Notes: generated from the sequence alone by a model not told the origin. DNA of 16,628 nt from an uncultured Muribaculaceae bacterium (GCA_910587355.1 CAJUKF010000055.1:1-16628), one strand, 5' to 3'. Counted from the stretch's first letter, positions 1 to 8,204 are shown. Program-made: numbers and translations.

Positions 1-46
1 CTAAAACAATCTTTTTTACCTTAGAAATTGTACCTATTGGAAACCC

Positions 47-80
47 ATAAAAAGGGCCTGCGTGAGCAGGCCCTTTTTAT
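47..80. terminator. Strong hairpin terminator, probably bidirectional
   Basis: A perfect 14-bp stem (47-60 with 67-80) closes a 6-base loop (61-66). The GC core is GGGCCTG/CAGGCCC, flanked by five A on the left and five T on the right, so it can act as an intrinsic terminator in both directions. It probably ends a gene lying left of the window and insulates the regulator that starts at 116. Bases 1-46 are AT-rich and hold nothing I can name. Confidence 0.85.
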
Positions 81-115
81 CTAAAGTTCACCTGACAAGA
101 AAATAATATTGCCTT

Positions 116-1012
116 ATGAAATATAAGAATCACAAAGGAGCATACCTCCAACCGACGGAACAAGACGCCAGATGGGGCCTTGAGACAACGTGTGTGGGGC
201 GACAGAAAATAGATATTGAGGCTTCGTATCCTCCTCAGATACATCCCAGCGAATATCTTTACAATTCGGAAGACGGCCGTGTGCTGGGTGAGTACCAGCT
301 CGTATATCTTGTGTCGGGCCAGGGTATTTTCGAATCGAGCCACTGTCCTGTGCAGAGAATACAGACCGGCAATCTGTTCATGCTTTTTCCGGACGAATGG
401 CATTCATACCGGCCGTTGTCTGAGACCGGCTGGGAGGAGTACTGGGTAGGATTCAAAGGCAAGGAAATGGACGATAAGGTGCTTAACGGTTTCTTCAGTG
501 TCTACTCGCCCGTGTTCCGCCTGGGGCTGTCGGACGAGCTGGTGAGACTTTATTCGCTTGTGTTCGATTTGTCGCAGAAACGTCCGGCAGGCTATCAGCA
601 GTATATGTCGGGGATTGTGAGCCATATACTTGGAATTGTGTATTCGCAAAGCATGCTGAGCCGGCAGTTCGTGCCTAAAATCGAGGATATGGTGAACAAG
701 GCCAAAATCTTCATATCGGCGAATCTGCAGACTGCCGTTTATCCCGAGCAGGTGGCAGAGCATCTTAAGGTGAATCACTCGTATTTCTGTCGCAAATTCA
801 AGGAGTATACCGGTTTCAGTCCGTCGCGGTACATACTTGAGATGCGTATACAGCGCAGCAAGCAGTTGCTGTGCTCGACAGAACTCAACAGTCAGCAGAT
901 TGCATATGACTGTGGTTTTGAGAGTTCGGGCTATTTCTGCATGGTATTCCGCAAAAATGTAGGAACGTCGCCGCTTGAGTACCGCAGAATGGCATGCGGA
1001 ATAATTGAGTAA
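116..1012 (+). CDS. AraC-family transcriptional regulator (cupin sensor plus HTH)
   Basis: This is a cytoplasmic DNA-binding regulator of 298 residues, normal length for AraC proteins that sense sugars. Residues about 30-170 have the beta-rich pattern of an AraC-type cupin sensor (YQLVYLVSGQG at 60-70, then GNLFMLFPDEWHSY at 85-98). Residues about 190-295 hold the two helix-turn-helix motifs. The first is around 209-233 (EQVAEHLKVNHSYFCRKFKE). The second is around 258-290, with IAYDCGFESSGYFCMVFRK and the family signature GTSPLEYR. ATG 116 is the first possible start, because an in-frame TAA lies at 104-106. The gene lies 207 bases upstream of and co-oriented with the GH78 rhamnosidase, so it is the natural candidate activator of that gene, responding perhaps to rhamnose or a rhamnose-containing fragment. 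The ligand is inference; the family call is secure. Confidence 0.93.
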   Translation: MKYKNHKGAYLQPTEQDARWGLETTCVGRQKIDIEASYPPQIHPSEYLYNSEDGRVLGEYQLVYLVSGQGIFESSHCPVQRIQTGNLFMLFPDEWHSYRPLSETGWEEYWVGFKGKEMDDKVLNGFFSVYSPVFRLGLSDELVRLYSLVFDLSQKRPAGYQQYMSGIVSHILGIVYSQSMLSRQFVPKIEDMVNKAKIFISANLQTAVYPEQVAEHLKVNHSYFCRKFKEYTGFSPSRYILEMRIQRSKQLLCSTELNSQQIAYDCGFESSGYFCMVFRKNVGTSPLEYRRMACGIIE

Positions 1013-1152
1013 CAGTAAAAAACAGACAACCTTATTCAGTTTTTTGTAATTCATTATAATATTTGGACGGGGAAAAGCTTATTTATGTGACGTAATGTAA
1101 AAATAGCATAATTTTACGGTGTGATTAAATTCGTTCGGTTAACGTATATCCG

Positions 1153-1181
1153 CTGACCTTAAGTCCTGACCGTGACTTTTG
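1153..1181 (+). promoter_or_regulatory. Possible activator-dependent promoter region of the GH78 gene
   Basis: The 207-base gap 1013-1219 has no full Bacteroidetes promoter. The best -7 candidate is GACTTTTG at 1174-1181, one mismatch from TAnnTTTG, with no TTTG at the expected distance upstream. Immediately upstream lie two direct copies of CTGACC (1153-1158 and 1166-1171), 13 bases apart, followed by further TGAC copies (1173-1176, 1180-1183). A weak promoter with direct repeats over the -33 region is what an AraC-activated promoter can look like. The rest of the gap is AT-rich and shows nothing else I can support. Confidence 0.25.
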
Positions 1182-1219
1182 ACGACAACTATCCTTTAAT
1201 AATCTAATATGTTTAACTC

Positions 1220-4200
1220 ATGAAATCAGTAAAATTATGCTTCATGGCCTCAATGTTTGCCGTTTCATTGGCGGCAAATTCGGCTGTGAGAGTTGACGGG
1301 CTGCATACCATGCACCTGACAAATCCGGTGGGCATCGACGCTTCGCCGGTGTTTAGCTGGATGATTGATTCTGATAAACGAGGTGTTGTGCAGGAATCGT
1401 ACAACATCGTTGTGGCTACCGACCCTTCGCTGTCGCAGGTTGTGTGGGATTCGGGCACTGTCACTTCATCGGAATCCGCCAATGTAAAGGCCGAAGGTTT
1501 TACACCCGCACCCTCGACACGCTATTACTGGGGTGTGACGGTGACCGACAATTACGGTGAGAAGGCCACAAGCACTATTCCGGCTTACTTTGAGACAGGG
1601 CTTATGGAAAGTGGCTGGAGCGGCGCACAGTGGATTAATTCTCTGGGACAGACCAAGGGCGGAGATGACACCGGTTCATCGTTCGACCCTTCGACAGTGA
1701 AGAATTATACTGTGGAGGCTGATTTTGAAATCGAGCGCGTGGCCGCCGGCATTATCTGGGGCGCGACAGACCACAACAATTATTATATGTGGCAGTTCAA
1801 CATCGAACGCAATCCCACAAAATTCCGCCCACACCGTTGGGCTGGGGGCGGAGCGGCATGTCTGGCTGAAATCGATGTGCCTCTTGAGAAAAACAAGCCT
1901 TACCACATGAAAGTGGAGGTCAGCGACAACGGTACCGTAGCCAAAACTTATCTTGACGACGTTCTGATTGACACCCGCGAAGGTAATTTCCCCTATGGCG
2001 ACATGGGGGTACGCTCGGCAATGGCAGAAAACTATGCACGCTATTCGGAAACAGCCTATTACGACGACTTCAAGGTATCAGCGGGCTCGAAAGTGCTTTT
2101 TGAGGACCATTTCGATATAGCGGATAATTTTGACAACGGCAAAGTCGTAGGCAATCAGTTGCGTGTTGAAGGCGTATGCTACGCATGGCAGAAGAATTTC
2201 GTTCCCGATGAGACTGTAAAAGACTATACATTCGAGGGTAAATTCAACATCGACCAGGTCGCCGCCGGTCTTTGCTTCGCCGGTGTTGACGGCTCTCATT
2301 TTTACATGTGGCAGTTCAATATCGAGAAATCACAGCCAATGTTCCGTCCTCACCGTTGGAACGGCGGAGCAGCATGTCTTGCCGAAATTCCTCTTAATGA
2401 TAAAATCAAGCTCGAACAGGGCAGGGAGTATGTGTTCCGCATCGAAGTGACCGACGGCGGTACCAAAGCCAAGACATATATCAACAATGTACTGATAGAC
2501 GAGCGCGATGGCGAATTCGCCTACGGCCGCATCGGTATCCGTGCCGACAGGGGCGAGGTGAATACCCGTACATACGAGCGCTCGTTCTACGACAACTTCA
2601 AGACCACCGACGAGACCGGCAAAACGCTCTACAGCGAGAACTTCGACAATCCCGGCGCAATATCCCTTACTGCCGGTGACGCCATTGACGGACGTCTTCG
2701 CGTAGGCGCTTACGGCGACGTATACTCGTGGACCATTGACAACAGCAAGCTTGACCCGAATCTGCACTATACAATCGATGCCGACATGACACTTGTCAAG
2801 GACAATGCCGAGATAATTTTCAGCCATACCGGCGCGAATAATTTCTTCATGTGGGCAATCAATACCAAAGACCACACGAATCCCTGTGTGCGCCGCCATG
2901 TATATGCCGGAAGCGGCACACCTACATGGAGCGATACCGAGATTTACACAGTTTCGACAGCTGCGCTTCTCGGTGCAGAGCACCATCTGAAAATCGAGGT
3001 GCAGGGACGTCAGGTGACTACTTCGATTGACGGTGTGATTGTCGATGTCTATACCGACACGAGCGGCACACTGACTCTCGGTAACCTCGGTTTCCGCTCG
3101 AATGTCAGCGGCAGCGAGGATGAGCGCGCCTACTGGGACAACATCAAGGTGACAGTCTACAATGCCGACGGAACAGAGACTGTGACTTTGGACGAGAACT
3201 TCGAGGGAGAATCGAATCAGTTCGAGGACGGCGAAGTAATCAACGTCGAAGGCAACAACAAGCTGTACATGTACTCGAAGAACGGCCAGACCAAAATTTT
3301 CGAGAACAAGACCAACGGCGCTCCCATTTTCCGCAAGGAATTTGCTGTTGACGGCGAAGTGGCAACTGCAAAACTATACACCACCGCACTTGGCAACTAC
3401 AACGTATTTATCAATGGCGAGCGTGTAGGCCATGTGCAGCCTGACGGCGAGACAGTTTACGACGAACTCATGCCGGGCTGGACAGAATACCGTAAGAAAG
3501 TATTCTATATGACACACGATGTTACCTCTCTTGTCAAGGAAGGTGCAAACGCTATCGGCGTACAGCTCTCAAGCGGCTGGTGGGGCGGCGATATCGCACA
3601 CGGTGTATACGGCAGCCCGAACCTCGCTTTCATGGGCAAACTCGTGATTACTCTCAAAAACGGCGAGACTCTGACAATTGTCAGCGATGACAGCTGGGCA
3701 TTTTCCACAGAGAGCCCCGTGAAACGCGGCGACATCTATCACGGCGAGACATACGACGCACGCGATGCCGACGGCTGGGCCAAGGCTGGATACAATGCAG
3801 CAGGTTGGTCGCACGCAGGCATCGACAGCCAGTTCAAAGGCGTTATTTCGGCTTATGAAGGTCCGGCTGTGCGTATTCGCAAGCATCTCGAACGCAAACC
3901 GCAGACAATCACTGTCTACGAAGGCGTGAAGAGCACAGGCACAACTCATGGCGAAATCAACGTGGTTTCGACATCGGGCAACCGCTCGTTCAAGCTCAAG
4001 AAGGGTCAGACAGCTGTATTCGATATGGGTCAGAACTTTGTAGGCTGGCCTCACTTCTCTGTCAAGGGGCCCCGCGGCACTGTGCTGAAGATGCGTTTTG
4101 CCGAAATGCTCAATGACAAGGGCGATGCCTCGCGCGGAGACGACGGTCCCGGCGGCAGTCTCTATACAATCAATCTTCGCAACGCAAAGTGCCTGCTTAA

Positions 4201-5980
4201 ATACACACTCAGCGGTGCCGAGGCAGGCGAGGAATATCATCCCTCGACTACTTTCTACGGTTTCCGTTACTGCGAAATCACAGCATCTGACGACATCACA
4301 GTCAACTCGCTTGTCGGCCAGGTAGTAGGTTCGGAAATTGAAGAAGGCTCGAATATCGAAGTAAACCACGACGCTGTGAACCAGCTCTACAGCAATGTGC
4401 TCTGGGGTCAGCGCAGCAACTTCCTGAGCGTGCCTACCGACTGTCCGCAGCGCGACGAACGTCTCGGTTGGACAGCCGACACACAGGTATTCTCACTGGC
4501 CGCATCGTATAACTCCGACGTGCTCGCATTCTATCACAAATGGATGGGCGACATGCGCGACTCGCAGCGTGAAGACGGCGCATATCCCGACGTAGCTCCC
4601 TATTGCTGGGTTGGCTTCGGTCAGGCTGCATGGGGCGACGCCGGCATCATCCTTCCCTGGAACGTATATACAATGTACGGCGACAAGTCGATTATCGAGG
4701 AGAACTTCGAATCGATGGAGCACTATATGAGCTTTATCGCCAATCAGGCCGGCGGCGGTTATAAATACAACGGTTCGGGCGCTGATTCATACGGCGACTG
4801 GGTTGCATTCGAGTATACCGACCGCCGCTATGTGAGCGTCGCTTACTACGGCTACATGGCATATATTATGTCGGAAATGGCAAAGGCTATCGGCGAGGAT
4901 GCTAAAGCAGCCGAGTATGCCCAGCTCTTCGAGAATATCAAGAAAGAGTTCGCACAGCGCTACGTCAAGGACGACAAGCTGATTTTTGACACTCAGTGCG
5001 CTCAGCTGCTCGCCCTGAACTTCAATCTGCTTCCCGACGAGACTGCAGTGGAGAACGCCAAGACAACACTCCGCCGCAAGATTGAATCGAACGGCAACAA
5101 GCTCTCGACCGGCTTCCTCGGCACATCGATGATTAACCAGACCCTCAGCCGCTACGGCATGGATGACCTTGCATACACCCTTCTTCTTCAGCGCGAGTGT
5201 CCGTCGTGGCTCTACAGCGTTGACCAGGGCGCCACAACTATCTGGGAGCGCTGGGACAGCTACACTCGTGAGAAAGGCTTCCACAGCGACATCACGATGA
5301 ACTCGTTCAACCACTATGCTTACGGTGCCGTTGCAGAATGGATGTACCGCTACATGGGCGGTATAGCTCCTGATGCCGAAAAACCAGGCTTCAGGCACAT
5401 CAATCTCTCTCCTGTGGTCGACAACCGCACCAATCTCAACCATCAGCAGCGAATTACAGACGTGAAGGCTACATTCGCATCTCCGTACGGTGACGTGAAG
5501 AGCAACTGGGTACGTCGCGATGACGGTTCTGTCGTGTACCATGTGACTATACCTGCTAATACGACGGCTACAGTTACTTATCCTCTCGCAGCCGGCCAGA
5601 CAGCTGTATACGAAGGTGAGGTCCCTGCAGAAGAGGCTGAAGGTGTTAGTCTTGTGGCGAAGAACGACAAGCAGGCTGTATATAACTTAGGCTCTGGCTC
5701 ATATTTTTTTGCTCCGGATGTTAAAACCGGTGTGGAGAATATAGAATCAAAGAAAGCCGAACTTTTTGTGACTCCCAATCCGGCCCGTGACCATGTTGAA
5801 ATCATAAGTACTTCTGCTGTCGAGAGTGTTGAAATCTACAGCATGTCGGGCGCAAGCTCTGGCAAACAGGCCGTAACGGACAATAAGGTTGATGTATCCG
5901 GTCTGTCGGCAGGTGTATATGTCATCAGGGTAAAGACTGCCGATGGTGCTGAGGCCACTTCAAAACTTGTGAAACTCTAA
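1220..5980 (+). CDS. Secreted GH78 alpha-L-rhamnosidase with three inserted concanavalin-like repeats and T9SS sorting domain
   Basis: This is an inverting exo-hydrolase predicted to release terminal alpha-L-rhamnose from polysaccharide or glycoside side chains outside the cell. Domains in order: signal peptide (about 1-22); Fn3-like rhamnosidase N-terminal domain (about 23-130); three related concanavalin/LamG-like units (about 160-286, 333-461, 515-644); Rhamnosid_N carbohydrate-binding domain (about 700-880); next beta domain with FDMGQNFVGW (about 882-1030); (alpha/alpha)6 catalytic domain (about 1035-1380); C-terminal beta domain (about 1383-1470); Por-type sorting domain with TPNPARD (1514-1586). 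The GH78 signature DCPQRDERLGW is intact, giving D1074, the presumed general acid E1080, and D1087. The presumed base is E1343 in TTIWERW. At 1586 residues it is far longer than the usual 900-1000, mainly because of the inserted repeats and the sorting tail. It follows the AraC gene and ends at its own terminator. The family is certain; the exact glycan is not. Confidence 0.95.
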   Translation: MKSVKLCFMASMFAVSLAANSAVRVDGLHTMHLTNPVGIDASPVFSWMIDSDKRGVVQESYNIVVATDPSLSQVVWDSGTVTSSESANVKAEGFTPAPSTRYYWGVTVTDNYGEKATSTIPAYFETGLMESGWSGAQWINSLGQTKGGDDTGSSFDPSTVKNYTVEADFEIERVAAGIIWGATDHNNYYMWQFNIERNPTKFRPHRWAGGGAACLAEIDVPLEKNKPYHMKVEVSDNGTVAKTYLDDVLIDTREGNFPYGDMGVRSAMAENYARYSETAYYDDFKVSAGSKVLFEDHFDIADNFDNGKVVGNQLRVEGVCYAWQKNFVPDETVKDYTFEGKFNIDQVAAGLCFAGVDGSHFYMWQFNIEKSQPMFRPHRWNGGAACLAEIPLNDKIKLEQGREYVFRIEVTDGGTKAKTYINNVLIDERDGEFAYGRIGIRADRGEVNTRTYERSFYDNFKTTDETGKTLYSENFDNPGAISLTAGDAIDGRLRVGAYGDVYSWTIDNSKLDPNLHYTIDADMTLVKDNAEIIFSHTGANNFFMWAINTKDHTNPCVRRHVYAGSGTPTWSDTEIYTVSTAALLGAEHHLKIEVQGRQVTTSIDGVIVDVYTDTSGTLTLGNLGFRSNVSGSEDERAYWDNIKVTVYNADGTETVTLDENFEGESNQFEDGEVINVEGNNKLYMYSKNGQTKIFENKTNGAPIFRKEFAVDGEVATAKLYTTALGNYNVFINGERVGHVQPDGETVYDELMPGWTEYRKKVFYMTHDVTSLVKEGANAIGVQLSSGWWGGDIAHGVYGSPNLAFMGKLVITLKNGETLTIVSDDSWAFSTESPVKRGDIYHGETYDARDADGWAKAGYNAAGWSHAGIDSQFKGVISAYEGPAVRIRKHLERKPQTITVYEGVKSTGTTHGEINVVSTSGNRSFKLKKGQTAVFDMGQNFVGWPHFSVKGPRGTVLKMRFAEMLNDKGDASRGDDGPGGSLYTINLRNAKCLLKYTLSGAEAGEEYHPSTTFYGFRYCEITASDDITVNSLVGQVVGSEIEEGSNIEVNHDAVNQLYSNVLWGQRSNFLSVPTDCPQRDERLGWTADTQVFSLAASYNSDVLAFYHKWMGDMRDSQREDGAYPDVAPYCWVGFGQAAWGDAGIILPWNVYTMYGDKSIIEENFESMEHYMSFIANQAGGGYKYNGSGADSYGDWVAFEYTDRRYVSVAYYGYMAYIMSEMAKAIGEDAKAAEYAQLFENIKKEFAQRYVKDDKLIFDTQCAQLLALNFNLLPDETAVENAKTTLRRKIESNGNKLSTGFLGTSMINQTLSRYGMDDLAYTLLLQRECPSWLYSVDQGATTIWERWDSYTREKGFHSDITMNSFNHYAYGAVAEWMYRYMGGIAPDAEKPGFRHINLSPVVDNRTNLNHQQRITDVKATFASPYGDVKSNWVRRDDGSVVYHVTIPANTTATVTYPLAAGQTAVYEGEVPAEEAEGVSLVAKNDKQAVYNLGSGSYFFAPDVKTGVENIESKKAELFVTPNPARDHVEIISTSAVESVEIYSMSGASSGKQAVTDNKVDVSGLSAGVYVIRVKTADGAEATSKLVKL
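1697..3151 (+). repeat. Three in-gene repeats encoding concanavalin-like domains
   Basis: Three units of about 127-130 codons start at about 1697, 2216 and 2762, spaced 173 and 182 codons apart. Units 1 and 2 are close at both protein and DNA level: both carry AAG, MWQFNIE, FRPHRW, GGAACLAEI, AKTY and VLID in the same order, and both end in YDDFK or YDNFK. Unit 3 is diverged (FFMWAIN, VRRHVYAG, ending YWDNIKV). Each unit is followed by a short linker with an acidic L-x-E-x-F-D/E pattern. This shows tandem duplication inside the rhamnosidase gene. Polysaccharide binding is the likely role, by analogy with such folds. Confidence 0.85.
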
Positions 5981-5999
5981 GATATTAATTTCTCAATAT

Positions 6000-6035
6000 G
6001 AAAGGCTGTGCCGCACTGACGCGACACAGCCTTTC
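6000..6035 (+). terminator. Intrinsic terminator of the GH78 gene
   Basis: An 11-bp perfect stem (6000-6010 with 6025-6035) has a GC-rich core and is followed by a T-rich stretch (6032-6050). It begins 20 bases after the GH78 stop codon. On the other strand no T run follows, so it does not obviously serve lepA. The remaining bases to 6124 hold only a weak 6-bp dyad (6091-6096 with 6105-6110), so no convincing lepA terminator is seen. Confidence 0.8.
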
Positions 6036-6124
6036 TTAAATTTCTTTTATTAGAAGTGGCAAAACGTTGTTATGCCTGCAACATGAATTACATAGATGTG
6101 CGGGTCTATGACTCGGTATGACAA

Positions 6125-7912
6125 TCAGTCGAGTTTGAGGACGGCGAGGAATGCTTTCTGGGGCACTTCGACGCGGCCAATCTGCTTCATGCGCTTTTTG
6201 CCTGCTTTCTGCTTCTCGAGGAGCTTGCGCTTACGGCTGACGTCGCCGCCGTAGCACTTGGCCGTGACATCCTTGCGTACGGCCTTGATTGTCTCGCGGG
6301 CGATGATTTTTGCTCCGATGGCTGCCTGAATGGCGATGTCGAACTGCTGACGCGGTATGAGTTCTTTCAGTTTCTCGCACATACGGCGTCCGAAAGTAAC
6401 GGCGTTGTCGACATGGGTGAGTGTGGAGAGGGCATCGACGCTCTCGCCGTTGAGCAGTATGTCGAGTTTCACGAGCTTGCTCTCGCGGTAGTCGTGTATG
6501 TGGTAGTCAAAGGAAGCGTAGCCTTTTGATATGCTTTTGAGCTTGTCGTAGAAATCGATGACGATTTCGCCCAGCGGGAGGTCGAAAGTAAGCTCGATGC
6601 GGTTGCCGGAGATGTAGTCCTGCTTTATGAGTTCGCCGCGTTTGCCGAGACAGAGGGTCATAATCGGACCGATGAAGTCGGCCACGGTGATGATTGAGGC
6701 ACGGATGTATGGCTCTTCGATGCGCTCGATGAGGGTGGGGTCGGGAAGCCCCGAAGGGTTGTGGACCTCTGTCATGGTGCCACCTTTGTCATATACGCGG
6801 TAGCTCACGTTCGGCACGGTGGTTATGACGTCCATGTCGAATTCACGTCCGAGACGCTCCTGGATGATTTCCATGTGCAGCAGACCGAGGAAGCCACAGC
6901 GGAATCCGAAGCCGAGTGCTGCCGATGATTCGGGAGAGAAGGTGAGTGATGCGTCGTTGAGCTGCAGTTTTTCAAGCGACGAGCGCAGATTCTCGAAGTC
7001 TTCGGTCTCGATAGGATATACGCCGGCAAACACCATTGGCTTCACTTCCTGGAAGCCTTCTATTGATTTGTCGCATGGGCGGTCGACATGGGTGATTGTG
7101 TCGCCGACGCGTACTTCGCGGCTGGTCTTGATGCCGGATATGATATAGCCTACGTTACCGGCCGACAGCTCCTTGCGCGGGGCGAGGTCAAGCTTGAGCA
7201 CACCGATTTCGTCGGCATGATACTCCTTGCCGGTCGACACGAATTTCACGAAATCGTTGGTTCGTATAGTTCCGTTCACGATTTTGTAGTATGCTATAAT
7301 ACCGCGGAAGGGGTTGAAGACCGAGTCGAAAATAAGTGCCTGCAGAGGAGTTTCGGGGTCGCCTTTGGGAGCGGGCACACGCTCTACAATGGCCTTAAGT
7401 ATTTCGGGCACGCCGAGGCCTGTCTTGCCCGAGGCACGGATGATTTCGCTGCGGTCGCAGCCTATGAGGTCAATGATTTCGTCCTCCACTTCCTCGGGCT
7501 TGGCGGAGTCGAGGTCTACCTTGTTGATTACGGGTATGATTTCGAGGTCGTTGTCAATGGCCATGTAGAGGTTGGAGATGGTCTGTGCCTGAACGCCCTG
7601 CGAAGCGTCGACAATGAGTAGGGCGCCTTCGCAAGCGGCGATAGAGCGCGACACCTCGTATGAGAAGTCGACGTGTCCCGGAGTGTCGATGAGGTTGAGT
7701 GTATAGTGCTCGCCATCGAGGACATAATCCATCTGAATGGCGTGGCTCTTGATAGTGATGCCTCGTTCGCGCTCTAAATCCATGTTGTCGAGCACCTGGG
7801 CCTCCATGTCTTTGGCCGCGACGGTATTTGTGTATTCCAGCAGACGGTCGGCAAGAGTTGATTTGCCGTGGTCTATGTGGGCTATTATGCAGAAATTGCG
7901 TATATTTTTCAT
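6125..7912 (-). CDS. lepA: Elongation factor 4 (LepA), ribosomal back-translocation GTPase
   Basis: This is a cytoplasmic translational GTPase that binds the ribosome and acts in translation under stress and in initiation or ribosome assembly. Its 595 residues are the usual length. The G motifs are all present: AHIDHGKST at 11-19, GITIKS at 51-56, DTPGH at 76-80, NKVD at 130-133 and SGK at 161-163. The C-terminal lysine-rich LepA segment (YGGDVSRKRKLLEKQK, about 555-570, ending VLKLD) separates it from EF-G. ATG 7912 gives the standard N-terminus MKNIRNFCIIAHIDHGKS. It is a single-gene unit with a near-ideal promoter just upstream, convergent with the GH78 gene, and has no functional link to its carbohydrate neighbours. 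Confidence 0.98.
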   Translation of the reverse strand: MKNIRNFCIIAHIDHGKSTLADRLLEYTNTVAAKDMEAQVLDNMDLERERGITIKSHAIQMDYVLDGEHYTLNLIDTPGHVDFSYEVSRSIAACEGALLIVDASQGVQAQTISNLYMAIDNDLEIIPVINKVDLDSAKPEEVEDEIIDLIGCDRSEIIRASGKTGLGVPEILKAIVERVPAPKGDPETPLQALIFDSVFNPFRGIIAYYKIVNGTIRTNDFVKFVSTGKEYHADEIGVLKLDLAPRKELSAGNVGYIISGIKTSREVRVGDTITHVDRPCDKSIEGFQEVKPMVFAGVYPIETEDFENLRSSLEKLQLNDASLTFSPESSAALGFGFRCGFLGLLHMEIIQERLGREFDMDVITTVPNVSYRVYDKGGTMTEVHNPSGLPDPTLIERIEEPYIRASIITVADFIGPIMTLCLGKRGELIKQDYISGNRIELTFDLPLGEIVIDFYDKLKSISKGYASFDYHIHDYRESKLVKLDILLNGESVDALSTLTHVDNAVTFGRRMCEKLKELIPRQQFDIAIQAAIGAKIIARETIKAVRKDVTAKCYGGDVSRKRKLLEKQKAGKKRMKQIGRVEVPQKAFLAVLKLD

Positions 7913-7930
7913 CTATCGGATATTTGCAGG

Positions 7931-7961
7931 CAAAGGTACAAAAAATGCGTGGGCTGACAAA
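7931..7961 (-). promoter_or_regulatory. Bacteroidetes-type promoter of lepA
   Basis: On the minus strand the -33 element TTTG (7961-7958) is followed by a 19-base spacer and the -7 element TACCTTTG (7938-7931), a full match to TAnnTTTG. Transcription should start near 7925, leaving a leader of only about 12 bases before the ATG at 7912. Confidence 0.85.
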
Positions 7962-7963
7962 AT

Positions 7964-7997
7964 GTCGCGGGTTGGCCGATGAGTGCCAACCCGCGAC
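7964..7997. other. Perfect 13-bp inverted repeat between lepA and tRNA-Gln promoters
   Basis: Bases 7964-7976 pair perfectly with 7985-7997 around an 8-base loop; the core is GTCGCGGGTTGG / CCAACCCGCGAC. It sits two bases upstream of the lepA -33 element and about 25 bases upstream of the tRNA-Gln -33 element, in a gap with no gene. Only three T follow on the plus strand, and the minus strand has no T tract beside it, so it is a poor terminator. It could be an operator, an insulator between divergent promoters, or a relic terminator. Confidence 0.6.
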
Positions 7998-8021
7998 TTT
8001 AACAACAATTACGCCTCAAAA

Positions 8022-8053
8022 TTTGTAGATTATTGAAAAAGTGCGTAAATTTG
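8022..8053 (+). promoter_or_regulatory. Promoter of tRNA-Gln
   Basis: A -33 element TTTG (8022-8025), a 20-base spacer and a -7 element TAAATTTG (8046-8053) match the Bacteroidetes consensus fully. Transcription would start near 8060, giving a 5' leader of about 27 bases for RNase P to remove. Confidence 0.85.
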
Positions 8054-8086
8054 CACCGCTTTAGTCAAATGACTGAGCATTACGAT

Positions 8087-8157
8087 AGTCTTATGGTGTA
8101 ATGGCAGCACTACAGGTTTTGGTTCTGTCTGTCCAGGTTCGAATCCTGGTAAGACTA
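8087..8157 (+). tRNA. tRNA-Gln (anticodon TTG)
   Basis: The cloverleaf can be drawn by hand. The 7-bp acceptor stem is AGTCTTA (8087-8093) with TAAGACT (8150-8156), and the discriminator is A8157. The anticodon stem ACAGG/TCTGT (8112-8116, 8124-8128) holds the loop TTTTGGT with anticodon TTG at 8119-8121. The T stem CCAGG/CCTGG (8133-8137, 8145-8149) has the loop TTCGAAT. The CCA tail is not encoded. It is a single-tRNA unit with its own promoter and terminator, reading toward the GH105 gene. Confidence 0.95.
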
Positions 8158-8158
8158 C

Positions 8159-8204
8159 AACAGCGACGCCCGCAGATTGATTTGCAGGCGTCGCTGTTTT
8201 TATT
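8159..8204 (+). terminator. Intrinsic terminator of tRNA-Gln
   Basis: A 12-bp stem (8159-8170 with 8187-8198) with core CAGCGACGCC/GGCGTCGCTG is followed by TTTTTATT. It begins two bases after the tRNA. Its right end lies about 9-15 bases from the stop codon of the convergent GH105 gene, but it has no T run on the minus strand, so it should stop mainly plus-strand transcription. Confidence 0.9.

Noticed and set aside
104..111. TAATATTG as -7 box for the AraC gene
   Set aside because: It ends only four bases before the ATG, so transcription would start inside the coding sequence, and no better start codon exists downstream.
404..1054. 216-codon minus-strand frame opposite the AraC gene
   Set aside because: It is covered by the AraC coding sequence with clear helix-turn-helix motifs; its own translation has no recognisable features.
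1043..1065. TTTG (1043-1046) plus TATAATATTTG (1055-1065) as a GH78 promoter
   Set aside because: The spacing is far too short for a -33/-7 pair and the second element does not match TAnnTTTG in register.
4787..5542. 251-codon minus-strand frame inside the GH78 catalytic region (also 3569-4369)
   Set aside because: Both are antisense to conserved GH78 sequence with intact catalytic motifs, and the translations look like composition artefacts.
6091..6110. CATAGA/TCTATG dyad as a lepA terminator
   Set aside because: The stem is only 6 bp and no T run follows on the minus strand, so it is too weak to call.
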